Shown piece after piece: positions 18,239 through 29,380 of a stretch of DNA of 64,000 nt. Numbering within the stretch: the stretch's first letter is position 1; each line of letters opens with the position of its first letter. Below the pieces are notes generated by a model. That model made no database searches. It was given only the letters and a program-made list of their open reading frames with translations, and was not told where the DNA came from. Origin of the DNA: Inmirania thermothiophila. Its GTDB lineage: Bacteria; Pseudomonadota; Gammaproteobacteria; DSM-100275. Both the position numbers and the translations under genes were made by a program. The stretch is from NCBI RefSeq assembly GCF_003751635.1, contig NZ_RJVI01000001.1, forward strand, positions 598,726 to 662,725. Reading direction: 5' to 3'.

Positions 18239-19201
18239 ATGGTCCGCCACGTGGTGCGTCACACCCTCGTGATCCCGCCCGAGCTCGCCGGGCGGCGCCT
18301 CGACCAGGCCCTGGCGAGCCTCCTGCCGGAGCACTCGCGCAGCCGCATCAAGGGCTGGATCGAGGCCGAGTGCGTGCGCGTGGACGGGGCCGCGGCGCGG
18401 CCCCGCCAGCGCCTCGCCGGTGGCGAGCGGGTGGAGGTGGACGCCGCGGTGGAGGCGGAAGAGGCGCCGGCGCCGGAGCCGATGCCGCTGCGCATCGTGC
18501 ACGAGGAGGCGCACCTCATCGTCCTCGACAAGCCCGCCGGGCTGGTGGTGCACCCGGCCGCGGGCAACCCCCGCGGCACCCTGGTCAACGCCCTCCTCGC
18601 CCACGACCCGGCGCTTGCCGTGCTGCCGCGCGCGGGCCTCGTCCACCGCCTCGACAAGGACACCTCGGGGCTGCTGCTGGTGGCCCGCACCCCGGAGGCG
18701 CACACCCGCCTGGTGCGGGCAATGCAGGCGCGCGCCATCGCCCGCACCTACCTCGCGGTGGTCAACGGCGTCGTCACCGCCGGCGGCACCGTGGACGCCC
18801 CGGTGGGGCGCCATCCCGTGGACCGCAAGCGCATGGCCGTGGTCCCGGCCGGGCGGCCGGCGGTGACCCACTACCGGGTGCGGCGGCGCTTCCGCGCCCA
18901 CACCCTGCTCGAGGTGCGGCTCGAGACCGGCCGCACCCACCAGATCCGCGTCCACATGGCGCATCTGCGCCACCCCGTGACCGGCGACCCCGTCTACGGC
19001 GGGCGCCCGCGCCTGCCGCGCGACCCCCTCCCGGCGCTGGCGGAGCGGGTGCGGGCGATGCGCCGCCAGGCCCTGCACGCGGCGCGGCTCGCCTTCGCGC
19101 ACCCGCTGACGGGCACGCCGCTGGCGTTCGCCTCGCCCCTGCCCGCGGATCTCGCGGCGCTGCTCGAGGCCCTGGAGGAGGATCTCGCCGCCCATGGCTG
19201 A
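18239..19201 (+). CDS. rluD: 23S rRNA pseudouridine(1911/1915/1917) synthase RluD
   Basis: Modifies three uridines in helix 69 of 23S rRNA. It is 320 residues. N-terminal S4 domain (GRRLDQALASLLPEHSRSRIKGWIE) and catalytic domain with HRLDKDTSGLLLVA at about residue 136, containing the catalytic Asp. ETGRTHQIRVHMAH follows. Overlaps pgeF by 8 bases, the conserved rluD-pgeF pairing. Confidence 0.95.
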   Translation: MVRHVVRHTLVIPPELAGRRLDQALASLLPEHSRSRIKGWIEAECVRVDGAAARPRQRLAGGERVEVDAAVEAEEAPAPEPMPLRIVHEEAHLIVLDKPAGLVVHPAAGNPRGTLVNALLAHDPALAVLPRAGLVHRLDKDTSGLLLVARTPEAHTRLVRAMQARAIARTYLAVVNGVVTAGGTVDAPVGRHPVDRKRMAVVPAGRPAVTHYRVRRRFRAHTLLEVRLETGRTHQIRVHMAHLRHPVTGDPVYGGRPRLPRDPLPALAERVRAMRRQALHAARLAFAHPLTGTPLAFASPLPADLAALLEALEEDLAAHG

Positions 19202-19979
19202 GGGGCCCGCCTGGATCGAGGCACAGTGGCCCGCGCCGCCGCGGGTGCGGGCGCTCACCACCCTGCGCACCGGCGGCGTCAGCGCCGGGCCCTACGCCGG
19301 CCTCAACCTCGCCGGACACGTGGGCGACGCCCCCGAGGCGGTGGCGGAGAACCGCCGCCGCCTGCGCGCCGCCCTCGCCCTGCCGGCCGAGCCCGCCTGG
19401 CTGCGTCAGGTCCACGGCACCCGCGTCGTCGAGGCCCCCGCGGGGGCCGGGGCCGAGGCCGACGGCGCATGGACCGCGCGGCCGGGGGTGGTGCTCGCGG
19501 TGCTCACCGCCGACTGCCTGCCGGTGGTGCTGGCGCGGCGCGACGGGGGCGCCGTGGCGGTGGCCCATGCCGGCTGGCGGGGGCTTGCCGCGGGGGTGCT
19601 GGAGGCGGCGGTGGCGGCGCTCGGCGGCGGCGTCGTGGCCTGGATCGGGCCCGCCATCGGCGCCGCCGCCTACGAGGTGGGGCCCGAGGTGCGCGAGGCC
19701 GTGCTCGCGGCCGATCCGGGGGCGGCGGAGGCGATGCGCCCCTCGCCGCGGGCGGGGCGCTGGCGGCTGGATCTCGCCGCGGCGGCGCGGCGGCGGCTGC
19801 GGCGCGCGGGGGTGGAGGCGGTCGCCGTCTGCGGCCGCTGCACCTTCCGTGAGGCGGCCGCCTTCTACTCCTACCGGCGCGACGGCGTCACCGGCCGCAT
19901 GGCGACCCTGGCCTGGATCGAGCCCGGGCGCAGCCATGGGCTATCATGGGTGCCTTCGCCTGCGGAGGAGGCGCGATGA
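19194..19979 (+). CDS. pgeF: Peptidoglycan editing factor PgeF (YfiH/laccase-domain family)
   Basis: Multicopper-oxidase-like cytosolic hydrolase of the YfiH family. E. coli PgeF removes wrongly built muropeptide precursors. It is 261 residues. Visible metal-site motifs are RQVHGTRVV, LTADCLPVVL, VAHAGWRGLAAGVL and CGRCTF. Located between rluD and a gcvR-like gene, with an ATGA overlap downstream. E. coli has the same bamD-rluD-yfiH-clpB order. Confidence 0.92.
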   Translation: MAEGPAWIEAQWPAPPRVRALTTLRTGGVSAGPYAGLNLAGHVGDAPEAVAENRRRLRAALALPAEPAWLRQVHGTRVVEAPAGAGAEADGAWTARPGVVLAVLTADCLPVVLARRDGGAVAVAHAGWRGLAAGVLEAAVAALGGGVVAWIGPAIGAAAYEVGPEVREAVLAADPGAAEAMRPSPRAGRWRLDLAAAARRRLRRAGVEAVAVCGRCTFREAAAFYSYRRDGVTGRMATLAWIEPGRSHGLSWVPSPAEEAR

Positions 19980-20494
19980 GCTGGTACATGGTGACCCTGG
20001 TGGGGGAGGACCGCCAGGGGATCGTGGCGCGGGTGAGCGGCGCCCTCTACGAGGCCGGCTGCAACCTGGGCGAGGCCTCGATGATGCGGCTCGGCGGGAA
20101 CTTCGCCGTCATGCTGATGGTGGAGCAGGCGGGGCCGGAGGGTGCGCTGGAGGCGGTGCTGGCGCCGGTGGCGCGCGCGCTCGGGCTGCACCTGCACGTG
20201 GACCCGATCCGGGGGCGCCTCCACGAGCACGCGGTCCCGGACGTGCGCATCACCATCGCCGGCGCCGACCGCACCGGCATCGTCGCCCAGGCGACGCAGG
20301 CGCTGGCCGAGGCCGGGCTCAACATCCTCGACCTCGAGTCCGATGTCGCCGGCACCCCCGACCGGCCCATCTACGTGCTCCACATCGAGGGCGAGGCGCG
20401 CCGCGGCATCGAGGCCCTGCGCCGGGCGCTGGCGGGGGCGGGGCTCGGCGACCTCGACGTGCGGGTCGAGCCGGTCGAGACCCTGGTGGGCTGA
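19976..20494 (+). CDS. Tandem ACT-domain regulator, glycine cleavage repressor (GcvR)-like
   Basis: 172 residues containing two ACT domains (about 1-85 and 90-172), starting MSWYMVTLVGEDRQGIVARVSGALYEAGCN and VRITIAGADRTGIVAQATQALAEAGLN. This matches the GcvR family, which in E. coli antagonises the activator GcvA. No gcv gene lies here, so the target is unknown. The ATG overlaps the pgeF stop. An in-frame ATG 30 bases upstream is less likely because it has no ribosome-binding sequence. Confidence 0.8.
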   Translation: MSWYMVTLVGEDRQGIVARVSGALYEAGCNLGEASMMRLGGNFAVMLMVEQAGPEGALEAVLAPVARALGLHLHVDPIRGRLHEHAVPDVRITIAGADRTGIVAQATQALAEAGLNILDLESDVAGTPDRPIYVLHIEGEARRGIEALRRALAGAGLGDLDVRVEPVETLVG

Positions 20495-20497
20495 GCC

Positions 20498-21034
20498 GTG
20501 GCGGTGCTGCCGGTCCTGACCTACCCGGACCCCCGCCTGAAGGCGGTCTCGGCGCCGGTGGAGCGCTTCGACGAGGCCCTGCGCGCCTTCGTCGCCGATC
20601 TCGAGGAGACGATGCGCGCCCAGCCGGGCGGCGTCGGCATCGCCGCCCCTCAGGTGGGGCGGCGGCAGCGCATCTGCATCGTCGACGTCTCGGCGCGCGA
20701 GGGGGTCGAGAGCCACGGGCGGCTCGTCCTCGTCAACCCCGAGATCCTGGCGTGGGAGGGGCTCGAGGTGGGGCGCGAGGGCTGCATGTCGGTGCCGGAC
20801 TACACCGGCAACGTGGTCCGCGCCGCCGCCATCCGCGTGCGCTTCCTCGACGAGCACGGGGCGGCGCACGAGATCGAGAGCCGCGGCTACGAGGCCCGCG
20901 CGATCCAGCACGAGATCGACCATCTCGACGGGCTGCTCTTCCTGGACCGCCTGGTCAGCCGTCGCAACGACCTCTTCCGGCGCAAGGTCTATGCGCCGCC
21001 GCCGCGCCGGCGCGCGGAGGGCGGCGGGGGCTGA
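20498..21034 (+). CDS. def: Peptide deformylase
   Basis: Metalloenzyme that removes the N-formyl group from new proteins. It is 178 residues, GTG start. All three motifs are present: GVGIAAPQVG (about 45-54), EGCMSVP (about 94-100, metal Cys) and HEIDHLDG (about 137-144, two metal His and catalytic Glu). It has a basic C-terminal tail. It lies in the rluD-pgeF-gcvR-like-def cluster, not in the common def-fmt locus, so a second copy may exist elsewhere. Confidence 0.93.
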   Translation: MAVLPVLTYPDPRLKAVSAPVERFDEALRAFVADLEETMRAQPGGVGIAAPQVGRRQRICIVDVSAREGVESHGRLVLVNPEILAWEGLEVGREGCMSVPDYTGNVVRAAAIRVRFLDEHGAAHEIESRGYEARAIQHEIDHLDGLLFLDRLVSRRNDLFRRKVYAPPPRRRAEGGGG

Positions 21035-21040
21035 GCCGCG

Positions 21041-22342
21041 GTGGGCGCCGCCTCGCCCGCAGGGCGCGGCGAGATCCTCGCCTGGGCCTGCTACGACCTG
21101 GCCAACTCCGGCTACGCCACGGTGGTCCTCACCGCGGTCTACAACGCCTACTTCGTCTCCGTGGTGGCCGGGGGGGATCCGGCGCTCGCCCCCGGCGCGG
21201 GGACGCTGGTGTGGACCCTCGCGCTCGCCGCGGCCAACGGGCTGGTGCTGCTGACCGCCCCCGTGATCGGCGCCGTCGCCGACCACCGTGCGGCCAAGAA
21301 GCCGCTCCTTCTCGCCACCACCGTGGGCTGTGTCGCCGCCACCGCCGCCCTCGGGCTCGCCGGCCCCGGGGAGTGGCGGTTCGCGGCGGTGCTGCTCGCG
21401 CTCTCCGCCTACCTCTTCGCCAGCGGCGAGAATCTGGTGGCGGCCTTCCTCCCGGAGATCGCGCGCGACGACCAGCTCGGCCGCATCTCCGCCTACGGCT
21501 GGGCCCTGGGCTACGCCGGCGGCGTGCTGATCCTGCTCCTCGCCCTCGCCGTCATCGCGCGGGCGCAGGCCGCGGGGCTGGGGCCCGAGACCTACGTGCC
21601 CTGGATCCTGCTCGGGGTGGCCGCGGTCTTCGCCCTCGCCGCGAGCCCGACCTTTCTCTTCCTGCGCGAGCGCGCGCGTCCGGCCGGGGACGGCGCCGGG
21701 CTCGCCGCCGCCGTCGCCGCGGGGCTCGGCCGCCTCGCCGAGACCCTGCGGCGGGCGCGCCACCACCGCGACCTCTTCCGCTTCCTGGTGACGCTGACGG
21801 TCTACCACGCCGGGATCCAGACCGTGATCGTGCTGGCCGCAGTCTACGCCCAGGAGGCGATGGGCATGGGGCAGCGCGAGCTGCTGGTGCTGATCCTCGT
21901 GGTCAACGTCACCGCCGCCCTCGGCGCCCTCGCCTTCGGCCACCTTCAGGACCGCATCGGCTCGGTGCCCACCCTCGCCGCGACCCTGCTCCTCTGGATC
22001 CTCGCCCTGGCGGTGGCGTGGGCGGCGGGCGGCCGCGCCGGGATGTGGGTCGCGGGCAACCTCATCGGGCTCGCCATGGGCGCGAGCCAGTCGGCCGGGC
22101 GGGCGCTGGTGGCGGCGTTCACGCCGGCGGGGCGGGCCGCCGAGTTCTTCGGGCTGTGGGGGCTGGCGGTGAAGCTCGCGGCGGTGCTGGGGCCGCCGAG
22201 CTACGGGCTCGTGGCCTACCTCACCGGGGGCGATCACCGCCGCGCCCTCCTCACCACCGCGGCCTACTTCGTCGCCGGGCTCGTCCTGCTCGCCACCGTG
22301 GACGAGCGGCGCGGGCGGGCGGCGGCGCGGGCGGCGCGGTGA
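21041..22342 (+). CDS. MFS transporter of the UMF1 (Atg22-like) family
   Basis: Integral membrane transporter, 433 residues with about 12 hydrophobic helices. The N-terminal signature ILAWACYDLANSGYATVVLTAVYNAYF is characteristic of the UMF1 family, whose substrates are poorly known. Other features are APVIGAVADHRAAKKPLL after helix 2 and GASQSAGRALVAAFTPAGRAAEFFGLW in the second half. GTG start, 6 bases after def; its stop overlaps the following acyltransferase start as GTGA. Confidence 0.87.
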   Translation: MGAASPAGRGEILAWACYDLANSGYATVVLTAVYNAYFVSVVAGGDPALAPGAGTLVWTLALAAANGLVLLTAPVIGAVADHRAAKKPLLLATTVGCVAATAALGLAGPGEWRFAAVLLALSAYLFASGENLVAAFLPEIARDDQLGRISAYGWALGYAGGVLILLLALAVIARAQAAGLGPETYVPWILLGVAAVFALAASPTFLFLRERARPAGDGAGLAAAVAAGLGRLAETLRRARHHRDLFRFLVTLTVYHAGIQTVIVLAAVYAQEAMGMGQRELLVLILVVNVTAALGALAFGHLQDRIGSVPTLAATLLLWILALAVAWAAGGRAGMWVAGNLIGLAMGASQSAGRALVAAFTPAGRAAEFFGLWGLAVKLAAVLGPPSYGLVAYLTGGDHRRALLTTAAYFVAGLVLLATVDERRGRAAARAAR

Positions 22343-23004
22343 CGGGGTGGCTCCTTGCCGCCGCGGCGGTGCTCGCGGCGGCGGCCCTCGGGCGGCAGGC
22401 CGGGCGCGCCGCGCGCGCCGACTGGGGTGCGCCTTGGCTCGATCGGCTCGACGGCCTCAACCGCCTCTTCTGCCGCCACGTCCACGGGCTGCGGGCGCCG
22501 CTGCTGGCGCTGCCCCCCGAGGGTCCGGCCCTGGTCGCCGCCAACCACGTCTCGGGGCTCGATCCGCTGGTGCTGGCGGCGGTCTCCCCGCGGCCGCTGC
22601 GCTTCCTCATCGCCCGCGAGCAATACGCGCGGTGGTGGCTGCGGCCCTTCTTCCGCGCCATCGGCTGCATCCCGGTGGACCGCGCCCACCGCCCCGACCG
22701 CGCCCTGCGCGCGGCGCTGCGGGCGCTGGAGGCGGGCGAGGTGGTGGTGATCTTCCCCGAGGGCGGCATCCGCTACCGCACCGAGCGCCGGCGCGGGCTC
22801 AAGGGCGGTGTGGCCTGGCTCGCCTGCCGCACCGGGGCGCCGGTGCTGCCGGTGCGGGTCGACGGGGTGCGCGGCGCGGGCCGGGTGCTGGGGGCGCTCT
22901 TCCTCCCGAGCCGTGTGCGCGTCACGGCCTACCCGCCGCTGCGCTGCGCCGCGCCGGAGGAGGGGCCGCGGCTCCTTGCGCGCCTGCACGATCTCCTCTG
23001 CTGA
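22339..23004 (+). CDS. 1-acylglycerol-3-phosphate acyltransferase (PlsC-like)
   Basis: Membrane-associated lysophospholipid acyltransferase, 221 residues with one N-terminal hydrophobic helix. Acyltransferase motif I is NHVSGLDP (HX4D), motif III region VVIFPEGGIRYRTERR, and motif IV near PVLPVRVDG. The GTG start at 22339 overlaps the MFS stop. Last gene of the rluD cluster, 69 bases before clpB. Whether it is the main PlsC or a paralogue cannot be decided here. Confidence 0.85.
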   Translation: MTGWLLAAAAVLAAAALGRQAGRAARADWGAPWLDRLDGLNRLFCRHVHGLRAPLLALPPEGPALVAANHVSGLDPLVLAAVSPRPLRFLIAREQYARWWLRPFFRAIGCIPVDRAHRPDRALRAALRALEAGEVVVIFPEGGIRYRTERRRGLKGGVAWLACRTGAPVLPVRVDGVRGAGRVLGALFLPSRVRVTAYPPLRCAAPEEGPRLLARLHDLLC

Positions 23005-23007
23005 CGG

Positions 23008-23035
23008 TTGAAATCGCCGGCCGCAGGCCGCATCT
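23008..23035 (+). promoter_or_regulatory. Sigma-32 heat-shock promoter of clpB
   Basis: TTGAAA at 23008-23013 and CCGCATCT at 23028-23035 are separated by 14 bases. They match the E. coli sigma-32 consensus (CTTGAAA ... CCCCATNT) with one mismatch in the -10 element, about 39 bases upstream of clpB, a classic heat-shock gene. Confidence 0.75.
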
Positions 23036-23073
23036 CCCGGGGCAGTCCAGTTCAAGACCGGGAGTGAAGCGCG

Positions 23074-25668
<2,595 letters not shown>

Positions 25669-25670
25669 CC

Positions 25671-25704
25671 GGAGGCGCCGGCACCCGCGGGTGCCGGCGC
25701 CTCC
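25671..25704 (+). terminator. 16-bp perfect hairpin after clpB
   Basis: GGAGGCGCCGGCACCC (25671-25686) pairs with its full complement at 25689-25704 across two bases, two bases past the clpB stop. It is followed by a C-rich tract rather than T residues, so termination may need Rho or hairpin-induced pausing. Confidence 0.65.
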
Positions 25705-25716
25705 ACGCCCCCCCCC

Positions 25717-25734
25717 TGTAAGCAAATTCCTACA
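25717..25734. promoter_or_regulatory. TGTAA...TACA dyad, site A of a repeated element
   Basis: TGTAAGCAAATTCCTACA lies about 137 bases upstream of the sugar-transferase start. Its layout resembles the sites at 38895-38911 and 51519-51537. The region to 25870 also holds GCAAAT/ATTTGC repeats (25722, 25738, 25807) and an 8-base inverted repeat GGCCGTCC/GGACGGCC (25746-25753, 25771-25778). It looks like a regulator-binding region; the binder is unknown, PrsR being one candidate. Confidence 0.45.
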
Positions 25735-25870
25735 TCGATTTGCGTGGCCGTCCCGATGAAAAGCGGAGGCGGACGGCCGTCCTCTGCGCTATCTTTTCAT
25801 AGGCGAGATTTGCATGTAAGTTCGAGCGATTCGATCGATCTCGATCAGGCCGCTGGGGCCGGGAGTGAGG

Positions 25871-27304
25871 ATGATCCGACTGTTCCGTCACTACATCCCG
25901 GGGTGGTTCGTCGCCCTCGCCGCGGTGGAGGGCCTCGTCTTCGGCCTCGCCATGTACGTGGGCGAGGCCCTGCGCATGCTCGGCATCGGCGAGCTGGAGT
26001 CGCCCCTGCGCTTCGGCGCCTTCGCCAACGCCTCGGCCTTCGCCGTGCTCATGGTCCTCAACTTCGTGGTGGTGGGCCTCTACCAGCGGCGCATGGCCGA
26101 GGGCGCCTCGGGCCAGCTGGTGCGCATGATGATCGCCTTCGCCTTCGGCTTCGCCGAGCTGGCGGTGATCAACCTCGTCTTCCCGGGGGTGGTGCCGTGG
26201 CGGCGCTCGCTGGCGCTGGCCTTCCCCGCGGCCTTCGCGGGCGTGCTGCTGACGCGCTGGGCCTTCGTGCGCCTGTGCGGCATCGACGTCTTCAAGCGCC
26301 GCGTGCTGGTGGTGGGCGGCGGCGAGCCGGCGCGGCGCATCATCGAGGGCGCGCGCGCCCCCGGGGCGGGCTTCAAGGTGGTGGGCTGCGTGCCCCTGGG
26401 CGAGGAGCGCCTGGCGGTGGAGCCCCGCTACGTCGTCGAGCACAACGTCATCCGCTTCGTCGACGATCTCGCGTCCGAGCGCACGGGGGTGGGGGACCTG
26501 CTCGGGATCGTGCGCGACCGCGACGTCGACGAGGTGGTGGTGGCGGTGAGCGACCGCCGCGGCCACCTGCCCATGCGCGAGCTGCTCGCCTGCCGCATGG
26601 TGGGGGTGCCGGTGAGCGACTTCCACAGCTTCTACGAGCGCGAGACCGGGCGCGTGATGCTGGAGGACCTGCACCCGAGCTGGCTGGTCTTCTCGGACGG
26701 CTTCCGCGGCGGCCTCGCCGCCGACGCGGTCAAGCGGCTGTTCGACCTCGCCGCGGCGGGGCTGCTGCTGGCCCTCACCTGGCCGGTGATGCTGCTTGCG
26801 GCCCTCGCGGTCAAGCTCGAGGACGGCGGCCCCGTCTTCTACCGCCAGACCCGCGTGGGCCAGCACGGGCGGCCCTTCGAGGTGATCAAGTTCCGCAGCA
26901 TGCGCCCCGACGCCGAGGCCGACGGCCGTCCCCGCTGGGCGCGGCCGGGCGATGCGCGCGTGACCCGCGTCGGGGCCTGGCTGCGCAAGACCCGCATCGA
27001 CGAGCTGCCGCAGCTCATCAACGTCCTGCGCGGCGAGATGAGCCTGGTGGGGCCGCGCCCGGAGCGGCCGGAGTTCGTCGCCCGGCTGCAGGAGCGCATC
27101 CCCTACTACGGCGAGCGCCACCGGGTGAAGCCGGGCCTCACCGGCTGGGCGCAGGTGAGCTACCCTTACGGGGCGAGCGACGAGGACGCGGCGGAGAAGC
27201 TCCGCTACGACCTCTACTACATGAAGAACCACAGCCTCTTCCTGGACCTGGTGATCCTCGTCCAGACCGTGGAGGTGGTGCTCTGGGGCCGGGGCGCGCG
27301 GTGA
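25871..27304 (+). CDS. XrtA/PEP-CTERM-associated EpsB-type sugar transferase
   Basis: Polyprenyl-phosphate glycosyl-1-phosphate transferase that starts exopolysaccharide repeat units on the lipid carrier. It is 477 residues. Four N-terminal helices precede a CoA-binding-like middle domain ([20 protein letters not shown]). The catalytic C-terminal domain has [58 protein letters not shown], and the family ending. The ATG at 25871 is preferred over the GTG at 25865, which would abut the GGGAG ribosome-binding sequence. The subfamily assignment rests on sequence pattern plus the adjacent prsK-prsR-prsT. Confidence 0.9.
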   Translation: MIRLFRHYIPGWFVALAAVEGLVFGLAMYVGEALRMLGIGELESPLRFGAFANASAFAVLMVLNFVVVGLYQRRMAEGASGQLVRMMIAFAFGFAELAVINLVFPGVVPWRRSLALAFPAAFAGVLLTRWAFVRLCGIDVFKRRVLVVGGGEPARRIIEGARAPGAGFKVVGCVPLGEERLAVEPRYVVEHNVIRFVDDLASERTGVGDLLGIVRDRDVDEVVVAVSDRRGHLPMRELLACRMVGVPVSDFHSFYERETGRVMLEDLHPSWLVFSDGFRGGLAADAVKRLFDLAAAGLLLALTWPVMLLAALAVKLEDGGPVFYRQTRVGQHGRPFEVIKFRSMRPDAEADGRPRWARPGDARVTRVGAWLRKTRIDELPQLINVLRGEMSLVGPRPERPEFVARLQERIPYYGERHRVKPGLTGWAQVSYPYGASDEDAAEKLRYDLYYMKNHSLFLDLVILVQTVEVVLWGRGAR

Positions 27305-27340
27305 GCGGAGGGGCGCGTCCCTCCGCCAGGCGTTAGGGCC

Positions 27341-29380
27341 ATGGAGATCGACGCGGCGCTGGTGAGCCATGCCCTCGGGGCGGCCGCCTTCGGCGGGCTC
27401 ACCCTCCTCCTCGCCTTCGGCTGGCGGGGCACGGCGCCGGGGGCGGCCTTCCTCGCCGCCGCCGGCCTGACCGCCCTGTGGGCGGGCCTGCACGTCCTCT
27501 ACGCCGCCGCCGGCGTCCCGCCCCTGCGCGCGCTCCTCGCCGCCGAGGTGGCGCGCGACCTGGCCTGGATCGGCTTTCTGGCGCTGACCATGCTCGCGGG
27601 GCGCCGGCGCGTCCTGGCGCTCGCCGGCGCGGGGGCGCTCGCGGGGGGCGTCCTCGCCCTCGACCTGCTGCCGCTGCACCGCGTCGGCGGGCACTGGGCG
27701 GTGGCCGGCCACCTCGCCCTCGCCCTCGCGGGGCTGGTGGCGGTGGAGCAGCTCTGGCGCAACGCCCCGCCCGCGCGCCGCTGGGCCCTCAAGTTCCTCT
27801 GCCTCGGCCTCGGCGGCCTCTTCGCCTACGACTTCTACCTCTACGCCGACGCGCTGCTGCTGCGCCGCATCAGCCCGGCGCTCTGGCAGGCGCGGGTGGC
27901 GGCGGAGGGGCTGATGGCGCCGCTGCTCGCGGTGGCGGCCGCGCGCAACCGCGACTGGGCGGTGGACATCGCGGTCTCGCGGCGGGCGGTCTTCCACAGC
28001 GCGGCCCTCCTCGGCGCCGGCGTCTACCTCCTCTTCATGGCCGCGGCGGGCTACTACATCCGCCGCTTCGGCGGCACCTGGGGGGCGGTCTGGCAGGTGG
28101 TCTTCCTCGTGGGGGCCGCGGTGCTGCTGGCGGCGCTCATGGCCTCGGGGCGGATGCGGGCGTGGCTGCGGGTCTTCATCAGCCGCAACTTCTACAGCTA
28201 CAAGCACGACTACCGCGACGCCTGGATGCGGCTCACCCGCACCCTCGCCGGGACCGAGTCCGACCTGCCCCCGGCCGAGCGCGCCATCCACGCCCTGGCG
28301 GAGCTGTTCGAGTGTCCGGGCGGGGCGCTGTGGCTGCGCGACGAGCACGGCGCCTACCGGCCGCGGGCGTGGCTCAACCTCACCCCGCCGCCGGAGGCGG
28401 TGGTGGCGCCGGACGAGCCCCTGGCGGCGGCGCTGGCGGGGCGCGAGTGGGTGATCGAACCGGCGGAGGTGGCGGCCTCGCCGGAGCGCTACCCCGGGCT
28501 GCGGCTGCCGCCCTGGCTCGAGGCCCTGGGGGCATGGCTGGTGGTGCCGCTGTGGCTGCACGAGGCGCCCATGGGCTTCGTCGTGCTCGCCCCGCCCCGC
28601 GCGCCGGTGCGCCTCATCTGGGAGGACTACGACCTGCTGCGCATCGCCGGGCGGCAGGCGGCGGGCCACCTGGCCCAGATGCAGGCCGCCGAGGCCCTCT
28701 CCCAGGCGCGCCAGTTCGAGGCCTACCACCGCCTGTCGGCCTACGTGGTGCACGACCTCAAGAATCTCGCCGCCCAGCTCGGCCTGCTCGCCGCCAACGC
28801 CCGCCGCCACGGCGGCAACCCCGCCTTCCTGGACGACATGGTGGCGACCCTGGAGAATGCGGTGGGGCGCATGAACCGGCTGGTGGCGCAGCTGCGCTCG
28901 GGGCGCCGCGAGGGGGCGCGGCGGGCGGTGGACCTGGCGGCGCTGGCGGCCGCGGTGGTCACCGAGCGGGCCCGGGTGCAGCCCGCGCCGCGGCTGGAGG
29001 CGGCGCCGCCGGGGCCGTGGGTGGAGGCCGATCCGGACCGGCTCACGACGGTCCTGCGCCACGTGGTGCAGAATGCCCAGGAGGCGACGCCGCCGGACGG
29101 GCGGGTGACGGTGCGGGTCGGCACCGACGGCGGCCGCGCCCTGGTGGAGATCGAGGACACGGGCACGGGCATGGATGCGACCTTCCTTCGCGAGCGGCTG
29201 TTCCGGCCCTTCGACAGCACCAAGGGGCTGAGCGGCATGGGCATCGGCGCCTACGAGTGCCGCGAGTACGTGCGCGCCCTCGGCGGAGAGGTGGCGGTGG
29301 AGAGCAGCCCCGGCCGGGGCACCTGCTTCCGCATCCGCCTGCCGCTGGCGGCCGAGGCCGTGCAGGAGGCGGCGGGATGA
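27341..29380 (+). CDS. prsK: PrsK, XrtA/PEP-CTERM system sensor histidine kinase
   Basis: Membrane sensor kinase, 679 residues. About eight to nine hydrophobic helices fill roughly 1-275, a GAF-like domain 300-440 follows (GGALWLRDEHGAYRPRAWL). The His box is the unusual YVVHDLKNLAAQLGLLAANA at about 470. HATPase motifs DPDRLTTVLRHVVQNAQEA and DTGTGMDATFLRERLFRPF follow. The HDLKN box and pairing with PrsR identify the PEP-CTERM kinase. The stop overlaps the prsR ATG. The signal sensed is unknown. Confidence 0.92.
   Translation: MEIDAALVSHALGAAAFGGLTLLLAFGWRGTAPGAAFLAAAGLTALWAGLHVLYAAAGVPPLRALLAAEVARDLAWIGFLALTMLAGRRRVLALAGAGALAGGVLALDLLPLHRVGGHWAVAGHLALALAGLVAVEQLWRNAPPARRWALKFLCLGLGGLFAYDFYLYADALLLRRISPALWQARVAAEGLMAPLLAVAAARNRDWAVDIAVSRRAVFHSAALLGAGVYLLFMAAAGYYIRRFGGTWGAVWQVVFLVGAAVLLAALMASGRMRAWLRVFISRNFYSYKHDYRDAWMRLTRTLAGTESDLPPAERAIHALAELFECPGGALWLRDEHGAYRPRAWLNLTPPPEAVVAPDEPLAAALAGREWVIEPAEVAASPERYPGLRLPPWLEALGAWLVVPLWLHEAPMGFVVLAPPRAPVRLIWEDYDLLRIAGRQAAGHLAQMQAAEALSQARQFEAYHRLSAYVVHDLKNLAAQLGLLAANARRHGGNPAFLDDMVATLENAVGRMNRLVAQLRSGRREGARRAVDLAALAAAVVTERARVQPAPRLEAAPPGPWVEADPDRLTTVLRHVVQNAQEATPPDGRVTVRVGTDGGRALVEIEDTGTGMDATFLRERLFRPFDSTKGLSGMGIGAYECREYVRALGGEVAVESSPGRGTCFRIRLPLAAEAVQEAAG

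Noticed and set aside
18370-23004. 1544-codon plus-strand frame spanning rluD to the acyltransferase
   Set aside because: Only its last 221 codons (from 22339) encode a protein family. The rest is an off-frame reading of rluD, pgeF, gcvR-like, def and the transporter.
25735-25870. Sigma-54 promoter for the EpsB-type sugar transferase
   Set aside because: ATTTGC words resemble a -12 element, but no GG occurs at the required 10-base spacing.
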